A DNA stretch of 64,000 nt, taken from NCBI GenBank assembly GCA_964019695.1, contig OZ026525.1, positions 66,806,253 to 66,870,252 on the forward strand. Direction: 5' to 3'. The translations under genes and the position numbers were made by a program. Positions 33,831-45,943 of the stretch are shown in pieces. Position 1 is the first letter of the stretch; each line of letters begins with the position of its first letter. This stretch comes from Loripinus fragilis (Eukaryota; Mollusca; Bivalvia; Lucinida; Lucinidae). The notes beneath the pieces were generated by a model. That model was not told the origin of the DNA. It worked only from the letters and a program-made list of their open reading frames with translations, and made no database searches.

Positions 33831-34835
33831 TGATTGTTTGGGTAAACATGGTAGACGCTAAAAATAAAAAAGTTATGGGACCGATATAGGATAGTGTGTT
33901 CCCTATCGCATAGGAGACCGTATGCTAAGGCGACCCTGTATAAATGTGACTCACAACCTGGGGCCTTTCCCTAAACTGGGCCACAAGCTGTGCGTTTTTC
34001 TGTAGCTATGGGAGTTAAACTATGCATAGCAATTCTCCGAGCACGGACTGCTACCCTGTGATATTGACCTAGTTTTCACGCTCCAATGATTTTGACAATA
34101 ACCTACGTGGAATAGTGCATTTCGTTGCAGCGTTGATAGTATGTGTCAAATTCTGCATAGAAATATTGTTCTCGGTATGCACGCACTATGACTTGATGAT
34201 CTTGACTTACTTTTCTTCTCAAGTGTTGACTTTATCCGGAAATGATTTACACCGTTTTCTGCGGAGGAATCTTGGTTTCTGTAGGAGCTACTGTGATTAG
34301 CATTTTAGCATCATTTTTTCCGCCTGAAAAAAGTAGTATGTTTCATTTTCAACAATGGGTAAATGTTCACTTTGCATCAATCTATGATTTACACAATGCA
34401 AATCAGTCGTTGGGAATAGTCATAAAATATTTGAAAGTCAAATGAAGATACAGTTATGAATATAATACAAAGACCAAAAATATAATGTCAATCGCAAACC
34501 AATATTTAGAATTTATATAACAACTAATTTCCAGGTCACAAGACTGGTCTGGCTTTGCTAATATTCCATTGTGCATATATTGAACACGTTATTTTGCGTT
34601 CAGTATGTGGCTGTTACAAGTACAGCGAGAACATACCCAGATAGAATCCAGCAAAACACAGAATCTCACCAGTTTGCTTGCCACGATAAAAACAGAAAGT
34701 TCTGCGAATGGTGGACAGGAATTTCTTCGATGTATTCTTTTTGCATCGCCAGGAGCTATTTTAAAATGCACACATTAAACCCAGAGAACAGAACCATTAC
34801 CATTAATATATTCAGGTTTTCTAAGTTTATGGGTT
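33831..34835. other. Unique sequence, nothing recognised
   Basis: Open frames of 60-88 codons (34115, 34242, 34571) have no recognisable domains. Confidence 0.45.
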
Positions 34836-35045
34836 AACCCATTTACGCCTAATGGAATGTCCCACCCTTATTATTTTGACTAATCAATTTTGATTTTAGG
34901 GGTGCTAGGTAGTAATTTGAAATTCCATTCAAATTGTAAAAGTATTGGCTATAAGCAAACAGTGGAGACCCTAATCAGATGTCGCACTCTGTGGCATCTA
35001 ATCTGGGTTTGCACTGGTCGCCTACATGTATGTCCCACATATAGT
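34836..35045 (+). repeat. Dispersed repeat, CCCATTTACGCCTAATGG type, with central stem
   Basis: Starts taacccatttacgcctaatg and carries a stem around 34975-35008 (ctaatcagatgtcgc / ggcatctaatctgggt). Related sequence in reverse lies at 40166-40331 and a partial relative at 41085-41215. The stem follows the same consensus as other MITEs here. Confidence 0.55.
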
Positions 35046-35825
35046 AGGCCATCCAGAGCCTGAAAAATATGTTGGCATTTTTGAGTACATTTTGTCATCT
35101 ATGCTCATATTGTACATTGATGTGTTTTAAGAAGGACAGGGGTGGATGCCAAGTCTGGAAATGCCCCACGTCCCATAACTAGGTCAAATGTTAACTGAGT
35201 GCAAATACTTGCATATGCTTCAGCTTGTAGCATTTTCATCAATTAAGTATGCAAAATTATGATTTAAAGTCATGCAAAATGAATTTTGGTGGGTCATGTT
35301 TTTCGTAAAGCTTTAGAATAACACAGTTAAATGAGCTTTAAACAAAGATTCACTGACGTTTGTTACCATGAAATATGTTTATATGTTCTATTGGCATTTG
35401 ATATTATGAAATCGCGTTCAGCAAAAGAATAGAAGATGACAGTTGTGACAAATTTGTCATTTATGAAGTATTATTAATATAATTGTCAACAGTGAAAAGT
35501 GAAAACTAAATGAATTCAGCATACACGCAAAATCTGTTATACTAGATCTATGAAATATCCAACATATGGGTATAAAACATGCTAGTTCTATCTAAATGAG
35601 AGTTTTGGTTTATATTACATTGACAATCTTCAAAACGCATGCAGAATGGGGAATTTTAGATTCAAATACCAAGTCTGTTACCTGGAATCGGGTCCACTAT
35701 AATTGTGGATGATGTACCTGCACGTTAATTGATGATGGTGAAATAAAATGAGGAACATAAGTTTTTTCTAGCAGGATAAAATACTACCACTGGCAAAAAG
35801 GGTCAGTAGTCGGAGGAAAAGTAAA
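35046..35825. other. Unique sequence with one half of a direct duplication
   Basis: 35447-35505 (tttgtcatttatgaagtatt ... caacagtgaaaagtgaaaa) is repeated with differences at 36137-36189, on the far side of the F2 copy. No gene recognised. Confidence 0.5.
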
Positions 35826-36141
35826 AAAGAGTGCAAAGATCAGGAATCGATATAATCAAGCACCATACCTGACCCATGATAACAATGGGAAAGTAACAAC
35901 TTCACAATTAGACATCACACACGGGAGCCAAGAGGTCAGCCCTTTCCCAGCAGGTGACCACAAGGCACCAGCAAACAGACGCGCACGAGAGTGCAACGAA
36001 AACAAGAAAAAATAACATAAATTATCCACAACAGAAGCACCGCCATGGAACGGTCAATAAAATATTTTACTGGAGAGCTTAAACCGGTTTCATGGCGCGC
36101 GCCAACTACACCTTTAGTTCAGATGACACATAGATGTTTGT
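35826..36141 (-). mobile_element. SINE-like repeat F2, near full length
   Basis: The minus strand carries the complete landmark order from catctgaactaaaggtg through the CTCCAGTAAAATATTTTATT stretch to the 3' end cctgatctttgcactc. This is the longest F2 copy here and the best guide to the family. Confidence 0.7.
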
Positions 36142-36189
36142 CATTTATAATGTATTATTCATATGATTTTCAACAGTGAAAAGTGAAAA

Positions 36190-36710
36190 GGACCTCGGAC
36201 AGTCTCCTATTCAATCTGACTATATTTTTACAGCCTGTTGTTGGGATAATGCATAATTGACAACTAATTTTTTGTTATTATATCGAACCCTTACATTTAG
36301 TGCATCTAGCAAACAAAACTATTTTAAAATATTGCTTAATTAAACAAGGAAATAACGGTTAAGGGGGTGGGAGTATTTTGGTGACCAAATTTTATTTCAC
36401 AGAAATTCAAAGTTTCGACTTGTATTCGCCTAAAGATAAGGAAATATAATGTTTGTGGCATAAAGCTTGAGACGAAAGTGATGTGTTTGCATTAAATACA
36501 TGTTGAGTAGATTTCATCGTTTTTTCTAAATAAGTATGTTGTCGATGACTTTTGACTATGACCTGTTATGTTTCAAATTCAGCCTGTTTGACTTGTGCAC
36601 TGGGGTGTATCATACCTACATACTGTATACCTCAGAGTCTAGATAAACCCAGTGTTTGAGTGTAAAATAGTAAATATGTTCTTTGCCATTAGATTTAACC
36701 TATAATTTGG
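36190..36710. other. Unique sequence, nothing recognised
   Basis: AT-rich. No gene or repeat partner. Confidence 0.5.
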
Positions 36711-36830
36711 TGCTTAAAGGAACCGTCTCATTGCGGCGATTCTGTTGGGTACCCACAACAAATGTTTTGGTTGAGAACTAAGACAGTTAAATACTTGGTA
36801 CACACTCATAACAAAAGCCCTGATACTTGC
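36711..36830 (-). repeat. Second copy of the 4.3-kb dispersed repeat
   Basis: The reverse complement aligns with 4275-4440 through gtgtgtaccaa, ttctcaaccaaaac, gttgtgggtaccc and gagacggttc. It lacks the perfect hairpin arm of the first copy. Confidence 0.65.
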
Positions 36831-37225
36831 CATTGTAAATTGATATTTACCTACAGGTTTGTACAAAATTAGTTCCAAATAAGTTTTTATGATATTTTGT
36901 TTTTGAGCATTTTGACAGCGTCCCCCCTCCCCGTGACCAATCATGCCATTTTTATATGATGTGTGTAATGTAAAACTACAACTGTATGCAAAAGGATTAG
37001 TTCGGTCACGGGGGAAAAGCACTTCAGTAAAACTTTTTTATTAATAGCAAAAACAGAGTTTTCAACCCATATTTTTTAAATTGGTACTTGTACTATGAGA
37101 AAAACACTTTTGCGGATAATTTGAGGGTGGAACCTACCATCCTTTTGACATCGCAAGGCTTGCCGAGCGATTCAACATGCGTTCTCAAAGCCGAGCCTGG
37201 TAAACTTGATATCAAAAGACGCGAA
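36831..37225. other. Unique sequence, nothing recognised
   Basis: No gene. A short inverted relation exists between cccctccccgtgaccaa (36929) and ttcggtcacgggggaaaa (37000). Confidence 0.45.
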
Positions 37226-37445
37226 CCTGGTATTCTATTTATCGATTTACCCATTGTTTTACTCTTCAAACTAGCGATTATGACGTAATTTTCGATTTTT
37301 GTGTTGATTCAGCGTCATAAGCGACGTCATTCAAAAAGTGCAACGTCATCATGACCTGATAAAGGTAACATGCCGTGAGATAGGAAACGTTTATTAGGTT
37401 ATGATCAAACAATTCAGTTAATATTAGGGGTGACTGATAAAACAT
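37226..37445 (+). repeat. Dispersed repeat, partner of 63076-63298
   Basis: About 220 bp shared in the same orientation, including actcttcaaactagcgatta, cattcaaaaagtgcaacgtc and acatgccgtgagatag. Divergence is moderate with small indels. Several ACGTCA-like words occur. Class unknown. Confidence 0.7.
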
Positions 37446-39088
37446 CAAGAAACACAGTTCAATAAAAATTCTTTGATTGTTGCACTAGATGACCTTTGAC
37501 CCTATTTAAGTGTCGACAGATAAACATTTAGTTGTAAAACATGCTGGAATCGAACATTCTCTATGATATTTTTTTGTTGTTGACATTTTATCTGTTTGTT
37601 GACATCGAACAAATATCGATATCTCTGATACGATTCATTCTGCTACGTCAAATGCAATTTTGACAAAAAACGCACGTGCAGCATGAACGTCTATATTTTC
37701 TATTTGCGTTTTGCGCTAGGCATTATCCATGGTGATCGTTGTGACAGAAAAAAACATTTAAAACAATTATTTTATTCAAGTAAAATTCCCTTTTTCGGTC
37801 GTTGAATTCAGTAACACCGTTACTTTTTGAAGAAATGCTCGTTTTGATGTCATATTAACGTCAGTTACAATAATCAAACAGTTTTTCTTTCGCAAATTGT
37901 TTTGTTATAAGTCACTTGTTGACATAGAGGTATCAAAAATTTAAACATCTTATCATTGACACGTTTTATAGCCTTGGTAGTAGTGACGTCATCAATAACG
38001 TCAACACCATGACGCAAATAAATCTATTTTTTTTACAAAAATCAACGGCGGATACATGGTTGTTTAAAATGAAAATATAAAAGAAGTGTTTTGATAACTA
38101 GTTTACTCAGAATCATACGAAATTTTAACTAACTTTTTTAAAAAAAGTACTTAAACCATCTTTTTTCAAACCTTGTTAAGCTGGGAACCAAAATAGTAAA
38201 ACGTTTATATAAATGATGAAGTTAACAAATAAATTCCACTCTTAGATATTGCCAAGAATAAATCGGCTCATATCTCTGGTATAGCAGAAATTCGATCCTG
38301 AAAAAAAGTGCAATGTGATCTGGGTTTCATTCGAAATAATACAATGTGAAATGGTGTTTTGAGGGTAGTGCACGTCAAGATCTATTTTCTCATTCAGTTC
38401 TGATCTGACCAATGGCTAATGCAAAGATAGATGTGCTTTACGCTGGTAGTCTCAGAATAAAAAAAAAATATTTCTTTTTCGAGTAATTTTACATTTTATA
38501 AGTGGTGCGTAACTAAAGTGGCTCACTGTATAAAAAGATATAGTTTTTTCCAGCACTACATATTTTCTCTCTTTTGCACTCATTGCCCTTTGACCTAATT
38601 TCTGGCATTCAAATGCAAATTCAGACGTAGCGTCCACCCCTACTTTTCTATACACATGCTAAATGTTATGTTAAAAGTGGTCTAACGAATGCACTAAAAA
38701 TGCCAACAAAACCAAAAATAAGCATCTTTTTTTAGTTTGGATTGCCTTGTATTATGTATGTACAAGCTCGCGGGATTTTTACTTAATATCGCAAATAGGA
38801 CCTAGGTCCACAGAGTCTGTATAAACACTTCCCTGTTCCCAAAACAAACTATCTTGAAGTGCACGAGGGATACGACGGAATATTACATACTCTAGACTGT
38901 CTAAGCGGTTAATTTTAACTTATTAATTCATTTTCTTGAGGTTTTGCATTGCAAAATATGAACGGTTGAAAAAAAATACTTATCGACAGAGATAAACCAT
39001 TCCTTTTCAATAAGCTTAGAGTTAACATTACGCAAAAAGTAAGCTCATACGAGACATTCAGGTATCTCTGTTTATAATACACTATACA
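37446..39088. other. Unique AT-rich sequence
   Basis: 1.6 kb with no recognisable gene or internal repeat. Two minus-strand frames of 67-73 codons are within chance. Confidence 0.5.
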
Positions 39089-39327
39089 TGAGCCGCTACA
39101 TGATATTTCCAACAATCTGGTATGTGCGACCAGCAAAGCCTCAGATCAGCCTGCGCAACCGCGAAGTCTGATCAGAGCCTTGGTTAGTCGCTTGAATATT
39201 ATGCGAGTGTTAAGCTACTGACTTAACATTATTTGGCGTTTCTAAGCTTACAAGGAGACTGCACAGGCTCGTCTGAGTCCACACATGTCAAAATGCCACA
39301 TTGTTGGAAATAACAAGTTGGGGCTCA
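39089..39327 (-). mobile_element. Palindromic MITE, TGAGCC family, copy 2 (239 bp)
   Basis: Inverted relative to copies 1 and 3. Central stem at 39126-39191. The left flank reads CA where TA is expected, while the right keeps TA, so one side of the target duplication has mutated or the first base has changed. Confidence 0.8.
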
Positions 39328-39666
39328 TATATTACTTTCATGTGTCTGGCTTATTGTCATTTAAGGCAAAATAACTGGGTCTGGTTATATGTTTTGCATC
39401 TACAATCAAGAAGACACGTCCAATTCTAAGAGTTATGGAATGAGTCTGTCTTAACAAAAGGGCCCGTTTACCCTGCTGTAAAGCAACCCTTAAACATGGA
39501 GCCGCTGGTAATTATAAGAGACACTAACACCGTTCTTTCAATATGGGTACATAATCCTGTCTTCAGTGTTTGCGAATAACAGAGGGGCAGATCAGCGCCT
39601 TTGCTATTCACTTATTGGAAAGTAACATATCTAAACTTTCTACAAGCGAATTTTCAATGCTCTAGC

Positions 39667-39745
39667 TAGTCTCTGTAGCTGAGAGGTTTGAGTCTCGTTT
39701 TGCCTGTAATTCCGAAGACACGTTTCTCGCATCGCGGCCCATATT
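39667..39745 (+). mobile_element. tRNA-like SINE relic
   Basis: A pol III A-box-like stretch (tagctgagaggtttgag) is followed about 40 bases later by a B-box-like tttctcgcatcgcgg. Spacing fits a tRNA-derived SINE head, but the B box is degenerate and no tail or duplication was identified. Confidence 0.35.
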
Positions 39746-39929
39746 TCTACATGTATCAGCCCATGAGACAACGGTACGTCACTATTCGAACATGCATGCG
39801 TAGTTATTCAGTATGGGACTAATATACTTTAGATCGTCACAAATAATCGAACTATGTGGACATAAGGATTACAATATGGGCTGCAAAACGATCACATTTT
39901 ATACCTGATAAAACGGATTCCGAAGTACA

Positions 39930-40158
39930 TTATGTTTCGTTTTTGTTTTTTTCTCTCTCTGTTTGTTGCCTTTGTGCACGTCTGTTTATTTGTACCTTGT
40001 GGTCACCTACTGGGAAAGGGCTGGCCTCTTGGCTCTAGTTTGTGTTGTCTAGTTTGTGGTGTCTAGTTTATGGTGTAAGTTTGCCACTTTCCCATTGGTA
40101 TCCTGGGTCAGGTGTGGTACTTGATTGTATCGATCCCTGATCTTTGCGCTCTTACTTA
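39930..40158 (+). mobile_element. SINE-like repeat F2, 5'-truncated
   Basis: Begins inside the family near the tgcacgtctgtttatttgta part and runs to the 3' end cctgatctttgcgctcttac. A shared 3' end with a variable 5' end is typical of target-primed retroposition. Confidence 0.65.
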
Positions 40159-40165
40159 CTTTTAA

Positions 40166-40331
40166 CTCATATAATCCTTGCGTCCTATTTGTGGGACACA
40201 GGCAAACACGAGGCGTCTAATCCACAGTTTGCTGACATAATTTTCTATTAATATTTGAATAAAAACAACCCTTAAAACGGAAATGGATTCGTCTAAATGG
40301 TAAGGGTTTCAAATACCATTAGGCATAAATG
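40166..40331 (-). repeat. Dispersed repeat related to 34836-35045
   Basis: The minus strand starts gcatttatgcctaatgg and ends near gtcccacaaataggacgc. It is diverged from the 34.8-kb copy but keeps the same order of blocks. Confidence 0.5.
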
Positions 40332-41084
40332 CATTATAAATCTAATAACATTCACTATTTTTTTATTACAAAACATTCTAATCCAAGGAGTTGATTCTCG
40401 CAAGCACTAGGGGGTATTCGTCTCAAACGACTGTTGTCACCAAGACACTGACTTCATGTCAGCTAAAGCATTGTTTGGAATTGATATTAGGAGGATAATA
40501 AATGCTTTGATAGAAAACCACTCGAAATTATTAATACATCATTCTAAAGACCATTCTATAACATCTATCCCACCCGGTCAAAAACAGATGAGATTGAAAC
40601 AATCATCAGAATGAAGCTGCAAGGATCGCCGCAGGAGCAACTACATGTAATCATCACCCTAGAAATACTCTCTAGAAAAATAGTATTGAGTATCACTCTT
40701 GAAAAGACATCAAAATCGTGAACTAAACTTATTTTATTCAATTAAATCACAACTTAGCACATTAGTACCGTTTTTATTTCATTCCTCAACAAGTTAGTAA
40801 ATGTTTCATTACTGCAGCAATCTTCGCAATTTTGATACATGTATCATACAGATATTAAGAGCTTAAATCACTCAATACCATAACTCATTTCTCCCCTCTG
40901 TTCCAGGAGATTTGAATAACTTACCAAGAGAAGCTGAACAGAATAATAGTCTGTACTGGGTACTTTGAAATATTTCATAAAGAAAGATAGTAGATAAGCG
41001 TGTGCCAAAGTTATACAAACCCATTTTTTAGCCAAATGGAATTTTCTAATCTTATCAATTGGACCAGTCAATTTCCGTTGTAAG
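40332..41084. other. Unique sequence, nothing recognised
   Basis: AT-rich. No gene or repeat partner. Confidence 0.5.
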
Positions 41085-41215
41085 GGTTATTGGTGGTATT
41101 TTTCATTTTTTAACATTCTGTTAGCAAACAATTGAAAGCAACATCAGACAACGCGTTCTGTGGCGTCTGTTCTGGGTCTGCACTGTTTACATCTGTCCAC
41201 CAAAAGGGACGCTAA
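41085..41215. repeat. Partial relative of the 34.8-kb repeat
   Basis: Contains gttagcaaacaattg, a weak stem catcagacaacgcgttctg / gcgtctgttctgggtctg and gggacgctaagctt, in the same order as the other copies but lacking a clear start. Confidence 0.4.
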
Positions 41216-41521
41216 GCTTATATATGGATTAAATTGGAAACAGAACAGAAATGCCCAGATACTGCACACACGATTACGTACGGGATATAGCTCTCTACTT
41301 CTCTTTCTTTTTCTATTTTTTTAAATGACATATTCACCGCTATGCACTTGTGGAAGCATCGAATATGCTCATGACTTTCTTTCATTGTAGGTTTTATCAA
41401 AGACACAGTGATGCACTCATAAATCTAATCAGATTATATCAAACTCCCTCGTTGGATAGTATTATTGCATATTGATGATTCATTAGCTCTTTCGATTAAC
41501 CAAAAAAATGGCAATTCTATA

Positions 41522-42431
41522 CTCCTCAAAATAATTGAAGGACCAATGCTATTAATTATAGCAATGATGCATTTTGTATAGAACATATTTTGAAAACCAA
41601 TTTTACGATCTAGCCTAAATTTTTCGGACACCTTTGACGCCCGAATTGCCAAGTGAAACGGCAAAAGAAAATGGTAGAAAATGTTACTAACAAGGATTTT
41701 TTGTCATTTTAAAACTTGAGCTAAATGCATTGGAATGTCATTTTTTTGTGTGTGATCCATGGACCACAGAACTGCATGAATCGAATGAAAAATGCTTTTA
41801 GATGCTGAAAATTCTGTTTTTACACGATTCTATGGTGTTTTAATCCCGTCGATACCACCCACCTCTTCCTTTGAGAGAAAATTGTCCCTTTTGGCTTCAG
41901 CAAAATGGCCAGACTATGGCTTAAGACAACTGTTTTTGACGTTTGTCTGTGACAATCTTTAACCGATTCGTCGGGACATCTTTCTAACACTCAAAGGCAT
42001 AGAATGACGATTGAAATCTGATTCTTGATGGCCAAGTGCACCCATTGCTTTCAGAAAACAAGACAATGTCAAAACTCCATTGTCAGAGATGAAAATGCTC
42101 GCTTTCCAGTATATTGAAACTGTTTGAAGATTTTTCTGCATGCAAGCTGAACTGTTTAAAACAAAGTTTAATTTGATGTCACTTTCATTCTACTCGAATG
42201 ACCACATACGAATTTCTTTACCCCACCCACTGCCATTTGAAAGTGTGTTTTTGAGGGTATGTTCATTTGAGACACAGTTATGGCAGAATTAGGCATGGAA
42301 ATCAGTAATAATGATTCTTGACTTATGGACATAAATAATAGGAAGCTTTGAGCCAAGTTTTACAGGATTTAATTGTTGGAGCTAATTATACTCGCATTCT
42401 AAAATCTTGGTCCTTTAATTATTTTGAGGAG
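41522..42431. mobile_element. Tc1/mariner-type inverted-repeat element (910 bp), no transposase
   Basis: CTCCTCAAAATAATTGAAGG at the left and its complement (one mismatch) at the right are flanked by TA (41520-41521, 42432-42433). The termini style and TA fit Tc1/mariner. Three minus-strand frames of 60-76 codons inside show no HTH or DDE blocks. Two internal stretches (around 41855 and 42225, ccacccac...tttgagag) look loosely duplicated. Confidence 0.75.
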
Positions 42432-42433
42432 TA

Positions 42434-43459
42434 TATTAGAAAAGATGATTCGCCTTGTACAATTTTAAATTTAGCGTTGTGTCCAGCCAAAGGTAAAGTT
42501 GGGATGTGCGTCTATCGAAGACTCAGATCAACCTGCGGGTCTGTACATTGTAATCTATGAGCAGCCAAGGGTACAGCGTTTCTTCAGACGGAAAACCGAG
42601 ATTCTGATCAGATGAGCAGACTGATTTGATTCTTCACTGTATACACATGTCAACTTTAATCAAATGCTGAATGCCTGCTTAATTGGTATGTTCAGTCAGG
42701 TCTGTTAGGGCTCGCTTATTGATATCAAGCTCCTCTCAAGACCGTGATTATTTTGCGTGGGTCTGCTTTATACAGATTATGTCAAGACAGGGCCAGGGCA
42801 AAAGATTTTGGTTCTTATCGCATATGCGCAAAATCCTCCTTTAAACGCCTATGTTGACGCAGCCAGCTGGGCTAGAGGTTCAACTTTTATTCTGAGTCTT
42901 CAGCTATATCCACACTTAGTATTTACGAGAAGCGAAGGCTCTGACGAGCTTTCCTACTCGCCGATGCGACAAGTTCTAAAATTTCGCTCGTATGCTTGAT
43001 CATCCGATTAAATTAAGGCCAATGACATTAGCTTTGAGTTCTCTTGAGACATTTTAGATTAAAGATAGAAATTTCAGGATCACTCATGAACACATTTGTT
43101 CTATAAATATTAATTTTCAAAACAAAAAACCCTTGAAATAAATTAAGCACAAAGTAAGCCTTAATCAAAAGCGACATTCGTACCTTCGCATTAGACAATT
43201 TTAGTAAATGAAAATATATTAAGATTCCCCAAAATAGGTCAGGTATAAACGAAGGCCCCCAAGTTGAACTCATAGCCTCCGCATTTGTGGCTTGCGCTCG
43301 ACAGTAATATTGATTTGGATATCCATATCCGGTAAATTATTGCGAACAATTATTCCGCATGACAGGAAGAAACGGAAGTCGGAAGTTAAGCCATTTAATT
43401 AGGTATAAAATCCAGCAGAAAAACGTCCCAAAGTCAAAGCGCCCTAGTAAAAAGGGTGC
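42434..43459. other. Unique sequence, nothing recognised
   Basis: Weak stem remnants near 42515-42640. An 80-codon frame at 42757 and an 81-codon frame at 43028 have no recognisable domains. Confidence 0.45.
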
Positions 43460-43588
43460 ATCTGATTACCCCAGGATACCACAAGACACCCCAGGTTCGT
43501 CCCAGTAAACTCCAAGATGATTACCCAAGGACACCCCAGGATACCCCAGGACATCACAGGCTAGCCCCAGGACACCCCAAGACATATT
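43460..43588. repeat. Degenerate minisatellite, CCCCAGGACA-type units
   Basis: About a dozen imperfect 10-12-bp units (ccaggacacc, ccaggatacc, ccaagacacc). Confidence 0.75.
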
Positions 43589-43886
43589 TTTCTATTCATT
43601 TTGTAATGTTAATCATGTTTTCAATAAAAAATAAAAGCTTTTTCATATTGCAGTCCATTGTAACCATCTGGATAACAGTAAGTAAGATTTTATCTTGCTA
43701 TGAATACTTAATATCTATCTATCTCCATATACTGCCTCTCGCCCTCACGGACATTATAGACAGGGACGCGCGTCAAGCAAGAATGCTAGTAGAAATAAGA
43801 ACAGATAAAAGATGTTGGTGAGAAGGATAAAAATGCATTATAGGTTAAAAAGAGTTTTGTGAGATAAAATCAGATTAAAAACAACA

Positions 43887-44784
43887 AAGAATATCTAGCG
43901 ATAAGGCGTGCAATCTCCCTTAACGAGACGTTCGTTTTATTTTGTTGAAATAACGATTAGAGAAACTAGGCACATTCAACAAATATATATAGACGAGTTG
44001 TCGATGCACCATTGCCCCCAATTTGTATATTTAAAACGGGTTTTCCTTCATGCATGTAATAACTCACTTATTATTGAATGAGAATTTATTTCGGTCATCA
44101 ACTGTGCTTGTTATTCAGTAACATATATGGGAACTAGACCGTTAAACAGGGAACCACGCTATGTACAGTAAAACTATTTATACAGTTGATGTACAATAAA
44201 AACGACCATCTTGCAAAGTGGTCTATTTTTGTCAGATATTTAATGTCTTCTTTCGCTTATACAACCCTCCCCCCCTAGACCCAAGACGCCATTTACATAT
44301 GTTATATATTTGTATAGCGACATTTAATTGTCCGAAGGGCATCTTGGGTCTAGGGGGGGGGGGGGGAAAGCATCTAAAAACAAACTGAAAGACGCCAGTT
44401 TCATCTTTTTAATGACAAACGTCACAATTTTAAGTATATTTCCTACGCATGCGCAGAAGGAATACCGCAAAGTTTTGGAAATGAAGGGCACTTACATCCT
44501 TGATATTTTAGCACTTTTACTTTTTGAAAACCTGCAAAGGATTTACTAAAACTATCGTCTAAATGGCACCCAGTCTAAAGACGTAAAATGAGGGGTGGGA
44601 GTAGAAGGCGCAAGTTTTCACGGCCTTGTAAATGATGGATCGCTTTGAAACCTGTTTTGATGCTTTCTATGCATATCTTACTACCGACACAGTCCAATTT
44701 TAAAAATATTAGGGCAATTTGAAAATTTAGGTTTTGTAATCATGTCAACTAGGGAAAATATACGCCTTATCGCTAGAGCTCCTT
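43887..44784. mobile_element. Inverted-repeat element with CTAGCGATAAGGCG ends
   Basis: Left end tctagcgataaggcgtg and right end acgccttatcgctaga define the element. A fragment matching its right 250 bp lies at 51322-51575. The interior holds a second inverted pair: cccccccctagacccaagac (44269-44288) and cttgggtctagggggggg (44343-44360), a GC-rich stem in an AT-rich element. The 73-codon frame inside is not a gene. Confidence 0.65.
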
Positions 44785-45300
44785 TGATCTAGGGCCTGGA
44801 GCGTTGCAGTTCACTAACTGCCTCCTTGAAATGGTCAATAGTTGGTAGACATACAACATGTTGGAACAAAGCATTCCATTGGAAATAGCCAGTGGATAAA
44901 ATGAGTACTTGTAAAAAACTTTAGATTTGTGAATCTGGGTAAAGGTCATTTAGTGGCAGTGCCGGGATAATCTATTGGGTTGTTGAAAATAAACTGGCAG
45001 AGGCACTGACACAAGACCATACACATCTTGTAAAATAAGCATAGACGCGCATCTGTCCGTTTCTGTTTAAGTGTCCGCCATCCTAAGCTTTCAAGCATTG
45101 CTGTCACACTAGATCTGTACTCGTAATGACTGGTTGTCCACCTGGCAGCCATGCGTTTGACTTTTTCACGCTGGATTTTTTTGTTGTTTTGTATGAGGGT
45201 CCCAGATGGGGGCAGCATATTCCAGCTGAGGGCGTACAAGTGTGTTGTAGTCAGTCTCTCTGAGGTTGTATATCCAGTGCATATGATAGGCTAATATGAC
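44785..45300 (-). pseudogene. LINE (CR1/L2-like) RT C-terminal fragment
   Basis: The minus strand reads through two frames: a YNTLVRPQLEYAAPIWDP-type start near 45265, KVKRMAARWTTSHYEYRSSV, TAMLESLGWRTLKQKRTDAR, then LCLFYKM, then VYGLVSVPLPVYFQQP after a frameshift, and finally a SFYPLAISNGML segment to about 44800. This is the C-terminal region after the RT fingers and palm in CR1/L2 elements, with several frameshifts. It abuts the inverted-repeat element that ends at 44784. Confidence 0.8.
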
Positions 45301-45452
45301 AAAATGATAAAGACGAACACAATACAATGTTTATTTTTTGTTTCGACGGACTTACTATAATTTTATGGTGTATACTTTTGTTTCGCACTAAAGTTTCTAA
45401 ACACCCAGTCAATCAAGTTGTTAGTGTCATTACTGATTTTCGGATCCAAAAG

Positions 45453-45790
45453 TGAGTGAGTATGGTCAGGGAATACCACAATCACATGGTAGACCAACTC
45501 ATGGCACGTGAGGAAGAGCCACAAAAAATAACATTAACCAGACATCTGTAAGACAGTAAAAGTAAAGCTTTTTTCTTCCTCATCAAGTTGATTGCAAAAC
45601 TAGAATGGACACAAATAATGCATAACAAAACAAAGACAAACACAGAACTCCCACAAACAGTGGATATAACCACCGCCTTAGTAGCCTGAGTCACTGGTGG
45701 CTTAAATGCTTATACTGGTACCAAATCTTCGCCCTAGATTCTGCTGTTGTTGAATCACAAAAGATATTTAGCTCACATGGAGGCGTCCAG
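45453..45790 (-). mobile_element. SINE-like repeat F1
   Basis: Minus-strand copy ending at gattgtggtattccctgacc. The 5' part includes gcctccatgtgagctaaata and tctagggcgaagatttggta, so this copy helps define the F1 5' end. Confidence 0.65.
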
Positions 45791-45943
45791 TCAGGCGCGC
45801 GCAAGCAAAACAACACTGGCTTAACAACAGAAGGCTGGTTCAACTCTGAGGTGATTTAACTGTAGAGCTCAAGCAAATTTTTGTTCATCATAAAATCAGT
45901 TGCTAGATCTAATCATCAGGGCAATGCCCTAAATTTTGGCACC

